A stretch of DNA of 14,076 bases from Perkinsus olseni (lineage: Eukaryota; Perkinsozoa; Perkinsida; Perkinsidae): positions 1-14,076 of the forward strand of contig JABANP010000863.1 of the NCBI GenBank assembly GCA_013115135.1. Reading direction: 5' to 3'. A program made the position numbers and the translations under genes. Position 1 is the stretch's first letter. Each line of letters opens with the position of its first letter. This document shows positions 8,891 through 14,076 of this stretch, in pieces. The notes under the pieces were generated by a model. That model was not told the DNA's origin and ran no database searches. It was given only the letters and a program-made list of their open reading frames with translations.

Positions 8891-8968
8891 CGACCACCTG
8901 AACCTCCGGGGCTGTAGGTCAATACTCGAGGTAAACTATAACATTTGAGTATCTTTTTCTGGCAAGGT

Positions 8969-10664
8969 ATGGTACTCAAGCTCGAGGGGGACACCTGTGT
9001 TGTGCGCTTGAAACGGTTTAGTGCGGACGTTGAAAAGGAGCTTCGAGTAAGGACCCCTCAGGAGCGGTTGTGGCTGTGATTGTAGCATTCAGAATCTACT
9101 CGAGACAGCAGCTGCGGCAAGCCTTCAGCGAGAAGGTAAGGCCAGTCGGTGCCGTCCTCTGTCGACTCTGTCCGTCTAGGAGAAGGTGGAGGTCCTGGCA
9201 TCGACGCTGAGGGGTTCGCGGCGATGAGCTCTGGCGGACGCTGGTGCGCACGGTAGTACTGATAGGGTCGGTAGTGGCGAGTCGTGAGCTTCTTGTTGTG
9301 GAGCGCAGTTTTTGCCAACCTTCTCCGCTGGGCGGTCTTGTCGCTGTCGGTGGGTGTTTTGCATCTTAAGCGCCGTTTTTTTTCTCAGTTTTTTCTTGCT
9401 TTTTTATTCTCTTCATTTTAGTTTTTCTTAGTTTTTTTTCTTGGTTTTTTTCGGTTTTCCCCTTTTTTTTGTTTTTTCTTGGCCTTTTTTTCTTTTTTTC
9501 TATTTTCCTTTTCCAATTTTCCTGTCACTAACACAATATTATAAGGACATATATTATTAAATACTTTATATTATATTATTTTATAGATTATTTCGTTTGA
9601 TTTTTGCCTTTTTTCCGATTTTCCGATTTTTTCCGTGAGCTGCTGGTTCAGGTTTGTGATTGGAGCTGAGAGGATGCACAAAGACTTCCCGATTGTTGGC
9701 AGAATTATTGGACCGAATGGCGAGCACATGAAGGAAATTCATAATAAAACTTCTGCAAAATTAAGACTAAGGGGACGGCGAAGTAGCGGGGAGGGGAGGG
9801 CGAGTTGAGATTTTCTGATGGTGGTTTTTTGAAAGGTAATTATCGAGAAGGACCGGAGCAGAAGGAATCAGACGAACCGTTGCATCTGTGTGTGTCGAGC
9901 AATGATGAGGTTGGAAGGAGTATCTTAGGTCGACCCTTGCAGGATACGAATTAGGTCTCTTATCGGCGCACGTGCGAGATGGTTGAACATCTTATGAAAG
10001 GAGTTTATGAAGACTATGGAGTTTGGTGCTCGCAAAGGGGCATACCGGTAGTATCTTAGGTTGAAGCTTGCAGGGAATCCAAGATGTCGGTTGGTGACCA
10101 GATACCAGCGATACAGATGATCATGGTCGAGGGTTCGACACAGGAGTCACTCGAGGATAAACTTCACGTACCGGTTCTTTCGTCTGTGGCGGCATTTTAC
10201 GGTTTTTCTATCAGGAACTTTATGCAGCACAGAACATGCTGCTAGGCAAGAAAAGGAGAAATGGGCTAGGGGAAGCTTCCGATGATGAGGACGATGACGG
10301 CGTGGCAGCACCGAAGGCGGTGGACCCGAGGTTGCCTGAAAACCAACCGCATGGCTTCGACGCGGTAAGGGAGGGGATCGATTTGTTCGGGAGAGAATCT
10401 TTTGGTCATGCTAGTCACAAACGGGGCCAGCTTACAAAAGATTGCGCAGTGATGTTGGTGGTGCGTCGAAGATATGCCGTCACTGGCTGAGAGGACAGTG
10501 CCACTATGGCGACAGGTAGGAGTATCTTAGGTCGAAGCTAGGAAGATTCAGTTCTGCTCAGGTGTAGTTTTCGTCATGTAGTGCCCCCAGGCATGGCCCC
10601 TCCGCCACAGAATTTGGTGTTTTTACAAGGCGGAGATCCAGCTAGCTTGCTTCGTGGGGCCTGA
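8969..10664 (+). CDS. KH-domain and CCCH zinc-finger RNA-binding protein, ten exons
   Basis: A 303-aa protein predicted to bind single-stranded RNA; role unknown. Exons: 8969-9046, 9093-9135, 9180-9252, 9652-9782, 9836-9909, 9955-10047, 10102-10167, 10215-10364, 10415-10515, 10562-10664; all GT-AG and phase-consistent. Start MVLKLEGDTCVV follows an in-frame TAA at 8939. The KH domain (about 66-150) has the GxxG loop GPNG at 85-88 within VGRIIGPNGEHMKEI, then LRLRGRR, EGPEQKESDEPLHLCVSS and MVEHLMKGVYEDYGVWC, like SF1/KHDC4-type KH domains. A basic KKRR and an acidic DDEDDD patch follow. One C-x7-C-x5-C-x3-H finger lies at 257-275 (ICRHWLRGQCHYGDRCSFRH), then a Pro-rich tail. Introns 5, 6 and 9 carry the introner core. 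Least certain: the donor of exon three (9252 or 9243) and the bounds of intron 5. It ends 157 bp before the next gene. Confidence 0.85.
9253..9651 (+). other. Long, T-rich intron 3 of the KH-CCCH gene
   Basis: A 399-nt intron (GTAGTAC donor, GGTTCAG acceptor). About 9375-9520 is nearly all T with runs of six to eight, followed by an AT-rich patch to 9600. On the opposite strand this gives an open Lys-rich reading frame, an artefact of base composition. Such a tract could act as an extended polypyrimidine tract or could be the tail of a retroposed insertion in antisense orientation. Confidence 0.6.
9910..9954 (+). mobile_element. Introner family A copy (KH-CCCH intron 5, 45 nt)
   Basis: Carries GGAGTATCTTAGGTCGACCC from 9917. 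GTATC (9920-9924) and GATAC (9943-9947) form a short inverted repeat inside it. It matches the intron at 10516 over GGAGTATCTTAGGTCGA, and matches the copy before SAR1 over the same stretch with one substitution. Inferred to be an intron born from, or invaded by, a repeated element. Confidence 0.65.
10048..10101 (+). mobile_element. Introner family A copy, forward (KH-CCCH intron 6, 54 nt)
   Basis: Contains GTATCTTAGGTTGAAGCT at 10051-10068, identical over 18 nt to the reverse complement of 12172-12189 in an intron of the next gene. A second shared block, GGAAT then CAAGATG, follows at 10074-10086. ATCTTAGG near the left and CCAAGAT near the right can pair with one bulge. The donor GTAGTA is supplied at the element's left edge. 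Confidence 0.7.
10516..10561 (+). mobile_element. Introner family A copy (KH-CCCH intron 9, 46 nt)
   Basis: Begins GTAGGAGTATCTTAGGTCGA. The junction is secured by protein logic: removing exactly 10516-10561 restores the third Cys and the His of the CCCH finger (GDRCSFRH). ATCTTAG and CTAGGAAGAT within it can form a stem. The donor again lies a few bases left of the conserved core. Confidence 0.75.
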
Positions 10665-10821
10665 ACTAATTCAAGACCGAGGCGGCGATCGTCGCTCCTG
10701 ACAGGTTACCAACTGTTACTTTGCTCGTTATATTTTTTTGTGATCTTATTTTCTGTTAATTGGTCTCTGTTGTGTTCGTCATGAGGGGAGTGAAAGAGGT
10801 TGGCTAGAACCGGCGAAATTA

Positions 10822-13800
10822 ATGGCAAGTTATCAGGAGGACGACGTGGACCCGACAGAAGATCTGCCTTTGACGCCGCGTAAGGAGCAGTGATTTTTGC
10901 TATCACCACTGAGTTTCCGGAATCTTCGTTTGTGCACGCAGAATACCGTAATTCAATTTAGTACTAAACCTGTATAATACTATAGAAATGTACTTAGACT
11001 AACTAGATAGTAATACTCATAATACATATTGTATCCCTATTACTTAATATGAGTTTTTATAAAGATTAGTAATCCCTTCTGAGATTCAGAATCGATTCTG
11101 GAATTAATCCTTACAACCTAGAATGGACTTGTTCCTGTTTCGATTCTGAGTTTCGGAATTGGTTTGTCGAACGCTCCCTGCGGATTTTGCAGGCACACAA
11201 GAAGCGCTGCGGCGGACGGGAATCAGCCCCCTCAACCTGAAGCCGAAAGCCTTTCAAGAGTACCCTCATCTTCTTGTATCATCATTGCTTACCTATCTCG
11301 CCCGTCTTGGACAGGTTCCACGTTAATGGCGATTCGGTGGAGCTTCAGCGGCTACGGTTTAACCATTATGAAACGAAGCGAAGGGAGAGGATCAGTCGGG
11401 TTCTTGCTGAGCGTGCGGTAGGACAAGGGAAGCTGCGCTGTCTGTAGGCCTAGGGTTGGTAGTAAATACATCGGTGAGTTTAGGGATGATTTTTGAAGTT
11501 GTGAGCCTGTCGTTGGCGTCGTTGCGGAGGTGGAACCAGCGAGGTTCGTGATGGACCCGCGTAGTCCTGAAACTCAGAAGCCAATCTGGAATTGATTTTT
11601 ACTCGTAGAATGATCAGAATTGGTTTGTTGAACGGCTGTGGAATGGTCACCTTTTGACTGAGGAAGGCGAGCTTCGTTAGTGTGGCTGATAGGAGTTGAG
11701 CAAGTTATGGTATTGGGTTGGCTCAGTTCGCTTGCGTTGATATTTTGTTTTCTGGTGTTAAAATCTTATTCGCGAAAGACGTGTTGTGAACGAAAAAAAT
11801 ACACTACCTTGAAGACTCGAGATGGAAGAAATCTTTGGTTGACCATGGTCAGTGACGAAATCTGCACTCATAATGGGCTGTTGCTATTCAGGCGGTTATG
11901 CGTGACCAGTCGCCAATTGCAAGTTCGGCACATGCAAGTAAGGGGTTGCAAAATTTACAGATGGTCGAAAGTCTGATAGCGAAGGAAGCGGCAAAGCTGG
12001 AGAGGGACTTGAAGAATCAGGCAAGGTGTGGTATTCATAAGGTTGACTCTGGCGTTACGCAGAATAAAAGATACCATGTTGCCATGGAGAGGGAAAATAG
12101 GGAGCAGATTGAACGAGAGAGTCAGCTTGAGCTCAGGGAAAGGTCGGCATCTTGTTATTCCGTGTTGTGCCAGCTTCAACCTAAGATACCGACGGGAGAG
12201 GGTTGCAGCTGCCCAGAAGCAGATCGAGGCCAAGGGCCAGCAGGTGAAGGACGCCATCGACGCACGGATGGAGGAGAACAGGAGCAGACTGCAAGCGCTC
12301 GAATCTGTATAGATTCTTCTTAGAATCGTTGAAAAGATGGTACGGCATTTTCTCAGGACTTCGTGGCTAGGCAGGCGGATGCTTCGGCGCATCAGTTGTC
12401 GGAAGACCAACGCCTGAAGCAGTGGCAGCTGCAGCAGGACTTGACGAGCTCGGAGAAGAGCGAAGAATGGGAGAAGAAACGGTGAGTCGCTAACCATTAT
12501 GAAACCGTCGAATTGACTATTACGACGGTTGGGGTCGAAGGAGAAGTGTTGGCCTTCTCGTGTCTGGCTGGGAGGGCTGAATGACGGCAAATTTCTCGCC
12601 CTTCCATTTTATCGGTCGAAGAATGAAGGAATTTTTGGCTTTGTACTGACAGGAATTAATTATTAATTTCTTTAACTTAGCAGCTTCTCCTATAATTATC
12701 ATTAATTACTAGTTTTTTACCAACTAATTTTTTGTTCGACAACTTTCTTTGGAGAGATGTGCTTTACCTTTTCTGAAAAGAATTAAAATCTCGCTGGAAA
12801 TTTGGACTCCTGGTGGAAGCAGAGCGATTGTTTTTCAGGGTCGCCATGAACAACAAGATAGCGGAGTTGGAGGTTGAGAGGGCCTTGCAGGGTCAAGTGC
12901 TCCGGCAAAGATTTGAGAATAAAATATACACCGCTGAGAAGAAAAAGGAAGCCGATCTTGCGCAGCAGTGAGAAACGGAAATCACAGGTTTCGGGCCATC
13001 GCATTTGTCGGGGTCTTCAGTCTGCTCAAGCACAAGACAGCGCACTTCAAGTTGGTTGACGCGAAGGAGAAGAGGGAAGAACGTAAAAATACCGCTGCTG
13101 GGGTTCGAACCCGGGACCTGGAGCGCTGTCTCAGTGGAGAGAGTTGATCGGCATCGACGCGACCTTATCGGTAGACAGATGGATGACAAGGAGGAGAAGA
13201 TCGCCACGATGCTGTCGACTAAAGATCTGGTCATGGCTCAGCGGAAGGTGGGGAGGAGGTCCCAGGTTCGATTCCCAGGGCCGACAATATTCTTAATTAG
13301 ATGCTGCTACAACAGCAGGAATGCCTGAAGGGCAAGCCGATGAACATCAGGCAGATCATGCCGGGCCCCGCTGATTACAGTCACCACATGAATAGTAAGT
13401 ACCGTGAACAGCACGAAGCCGCGTATCTTAAGTTGACCCTTGACTTACACGGACCACCTTAGGTCTTCTCTTCTCACCGTTAGTTGCGGTTTCGGATGTC
13501 AATTGTCCCGGTTTTCCCAACTTCCTCGAACTCGGGCAAATTCCGCCTTTCTGCGAGTCTGCTGAGGCTAGTCGTACGCAGGTTGCATAAACACTTCTGC
13601 AAGCTGGCAGGAAATGGAATCGTGATTTTTCTCAACATTTTTCACGGACTCGTAGATCCCGAATCATTACTCTCTATGATAACGGATTACTGTTTCTATC
13701 CGGTTTTCTCGGGGGCATTCTCGTCGTGGAAGGTCGACGCACCAAACCCAATTCTGATGGGTTCTCAGAGAAATCTGGTATTAATAAACCATCATCACAG

Positions 13801-14076
13801 TCTTCTAGCACAGTTTGTGTCCGATCTACGAAGGATGTCAATTAAGTGGCGAAATTGAGAAATTAAACACAATATTTGAGACCAACCCAGGGTTGTGGGA
13901 ACCGTTCATCCGTACCTTTTCTAGGCATTAAGGAGAATCCTGCCCCCAAGATAGCCCGGTCGAAACCGAAGTTGTTGATACCGGGCGCCACGGACTTCGA
14001 GCTGATGAAAGCTAAATCGATCCCGCCACCTGGGGCGTACGACCCCAAGGTCCTCCCCTCGGATCTGGACTGTGGG
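10822..14076 (+). CDS. Coiled-coil protein with sperm-tail PG-rich motifs (3' end off window)
   Basis: Likely an axonemal or cytoskeletal protein (inference from the motifs). Exons: 10822-10879, 11193-11259, 11315-11417, 11892-12025, 12071-12142, 12186-12306, 12357-12481, 12839-12967, 13021-13082, 13135-13247, 13301-13394, 13925-14076; GT-AG and in phase, giving 410 codons so far. It starts MASYQEDDVDPTEDLPLTPR, then EALRRTGISPLNLKP and LRFNHYETKRRERISRVLAERA, a pattern I associate with protist coiled-coil proteins. Residues about 95-335 are Glu/Lys/Gln/Arg-rich heptad-like helix. MPGPADY (348-354) and IPPPGAYDP (392-400) match the sperm-tail PG-rich (SHIPPO-type) repeat. Introns are 43-55 nt or 313-530 nt. 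The acceptor of exon six may instead be 12200, which would delete five residues and move the whole inverted repeat into the intron. Splicing around 13395-13924 is supported by phase and a GTAAGT donor. Confidence 0.83.
11087..11175 (+). repeat. Dispersed repeat C, copy 2 (in intron 1)
   Basis: Lies in the 313-nt intron 10880-11192. Shares CAGAA-x-C-x-ATTCTGGAATT, a TAGAATG block and AATTGGTTTGT[C/T]GAACG with copy 3 at 11576-11635. It also contains two ATTCTGA/TCAGAAT-like palindromic stretches. It abuts the 3' end of the intron. Confidence 0.6.
11576..11635 (+). repeat. Dispersed repeat C, copy 3 (in intron 3)
   Basis: Lies in the 474-nt intron 11418-11891 of the same gene. Matches copy 2 over the left block (TCTGGAATTGAT), TAGAATG and the right block AATTGGTTTGTTGAACG, but lacks about 30 nt of its middle. 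Same orientation as copy 2. Confidence 0.6.
11829..11862 (+). repeat. Introner family A copy nested in a long intron
   Basis: Reads AATCTTTGGTTGACCATGG onward. From GGTTGACC it matches the copy upstream of SAR1 (GGTCGACC) in 21 of 25 positions, including GACCATGGTCA. It lies near the 3' end of intron 11418-11891, so here the element is not itself the intron. Confidence 0.6.
12026..12070 (+). mobile_element. Introner family A copy (PG-gene intron 4, 45 nt)
   Basis: Contains GGTATTCATAAGGTTGACTC near the left and AGAATAAAAG at the right, with the exon resuming at ATACC. GGTAT and ATACC are terminal complements. The order of blocks matches the family: left core, CTGGC, GAATAA, then AAGATACC. 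Confidence 0.6.
12143..12193 (-). mobile_element. Introner family A copy, reverse, with terminal inverted repeats
   Basis: GTCGGCATCTT at 12143-12153 and AAGATACCGAC at 12183-12193 are complements in 10 of 11 positions, giving a 51-bp element with terminal inverted repeats. Read on the minus strand it carries GTATCTTAGGTTGAAGCT, identical to the forward copy at 10051. The intron is 12143-12185 or, with the alternative phase-compatible acceptor, 12143-12200. The left repeat supplies the GT donor and the right repeat supplies the AG. Confidence 0.75.
12503..12530. repeat. Perfect 8-bp hairpin in PG-gene intron 7
   Basis: AACCGTCG at 12503-12510 and CGACGGTT at 12523-12530 are perfect complements, 21 nt inside the 357-nt intron 12482-12838. 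It shares its CCGTCG/CGACGG core with the hairpin in ISY1 intron 6. The rest of this intron is AT-rich, with no coding signal. Confidence 0.65.
13083..13134 (-). mobile_element. Introner family B copy, reverse (PG-gene intron 9, 52 nt)
   Basis: On the minus strand it reads AGGTCCCGGGTTCGAACCCC, a tRNA T-arm/B-box-like core. The next intron carries nearly the same sequence in the opposite orientation. No full tRNA fold is present. Confidence 0.65.
13248..13300 (+). mobile_element. Introner family B copy, forward (PG-gene intron 10, 53 nt)
   Basis: Contains AGGTCCCAGGTTCGATTCCC at 13257-13276, with an exact B-box consensus GGTTCGATTCC. It matches the reverse complement of the preceding intron in 19 of 22 positions. 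The stem flanking the loop does not pair as a tRNA T-arm should, so this is tRNA-derived or tRNA-like sequence and not a tRNA gene. Confidence 0.65.
13395..13924 (+). other. 530-nt intron 11 of the PG gene
   Basis: Donor GTAAGT, acceptor TTTCTAG. It holds a family A core at 13423-13444 (GTATCTTAAGTTGACCCTTG) and no convincing exon. The 124-codon open frame at 13484-13858 does not begin with ATG and has no family resemblance. A shorter alternative is readthrough from 13395 to a TAG at 13460-13462, which would end the protein before the second PG motif. Confidence 0.6.

Noticed and set aside
8547..8897. 116-codon minus-strand ORF
   Set aside because: Its start comes from reading through the tRNA-like sequence (VVGSNPGG) and the rest is antisense to the RRM exon.
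9058..9364. Minus-strand ORFs with a Pro-rich segment
   Set aside because: The plus strand here gives three short exons with GTAAGG donors, 46- and 44-nt introns and phases that join to the KH domain. The minus frame is probably their antisense shadow, though its Pro/Arg-rich character keeps a small doubt.
9375..9530. Lys-rich minus-strand coding segment
   Set aside because: It is the complement of a poly-T tract; any A-rich strand yields long Lys/Glu/Asn frames.
9917..9942. The recurring GTATCTTAGG core as a trans-spliced leader or as an extended 5' splice site
   Set aside because: It occurs in both orientations, at variable distance from the donor, and inside long introns, which fits neither role; it also does not resemble the dinoflagellate-type leader.
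11955..12590. 211-codon ORF on the minus strand
   Set aside because: It is antisense to exons of the PG-motif gene, whose plus-strand exons have coherent coiled-coil sequence and matching phases. The minus frame has no recognisable features.
13257..13286. A tRNA gene
   Set aside because: Only the T-loop/B-box part is present; the 5' acceptor, D-arm and anticodon arm are missing, and it lies within a phase-consistent intron.
13484..13858. 124-codon plus-strand ORF
   Set aside because: It opens with TTG, not ATG, has no family resemblance, and lies inside an intron whose removal joins two exons in phase.

Overview
The window is eukaryotic nuclear DNA, probably from a flagellated, intron-rich protist. 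A Perkinsus- or other alveolate-like organism is my best guess, but nothing here proves it. The evidence is a SAR1 GTPase, a spliceosomal ISY1, a KH plus CCCH RNA-binding protein, and a coiled-coil protein with sperm-tail PG-rich motifs. All but SAR1 are broken by GT-AG introns. I rebuilt the exons by hand from splice signals, reading-frame phase and protein similarity; no transcript data were available.

Layout. 1-1223: frameshifted 3' end of an LTR-type retroelement, with an integrase C-terminal GPY/F-like module. 1224-3260: no convincing gene; possible LTR, one weak gag-start-like ORF, small hairpins. 3261-5669 (-): ISY1, nine exons, one 953-nt intron carrying a 26-bp tandem repeat. 5670-6365: divergent intergenic region with a perfect 10-bp inverted repeat and an introner-like copy. 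6366-6965 (+): SAR1, intronless. 6966-7824: no gene seen, a duplicated block. 7825-8754 (+): probable two-RRM RNA-binding gene, structure unresolved. 8969-10664 (+): KH and CCCH zinc-finger protein, ten exons, 303 aa. 10822-14076 (+): coiled-coil and PG-motif protein, at least twelve exons, running off the right edge.

The main discovery candidate is in the introns. They fall into two size classes, 43-55 nt and 266-953 nt. Several short ones in different genes share one sequence family (core GTATCTTAGGTYGA), present in both orientations and in one case with near-perfect terminal inverted repeats. That is what is expected of introners, transposable elements that create introns. A second intron family carries a tRNA T-arm/B-box-like core, in opposite orientations in two adjacent introns. 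A third dispersed repeat sits only in long introns. Diverged family-one copies also lie in front of SAR1 and inside long introns.

Three of the five recognisable genes act in RNA binding or splicing (ISY1, the RRM gene, the KH-CCCH gene). SAR1 belongs to ER-to-Golgi transport and the PG-motif protein probably to the axoneme or cytoskeleton. They share no obvious pathway, and adjacency need not mean co-regulation in such a genome.
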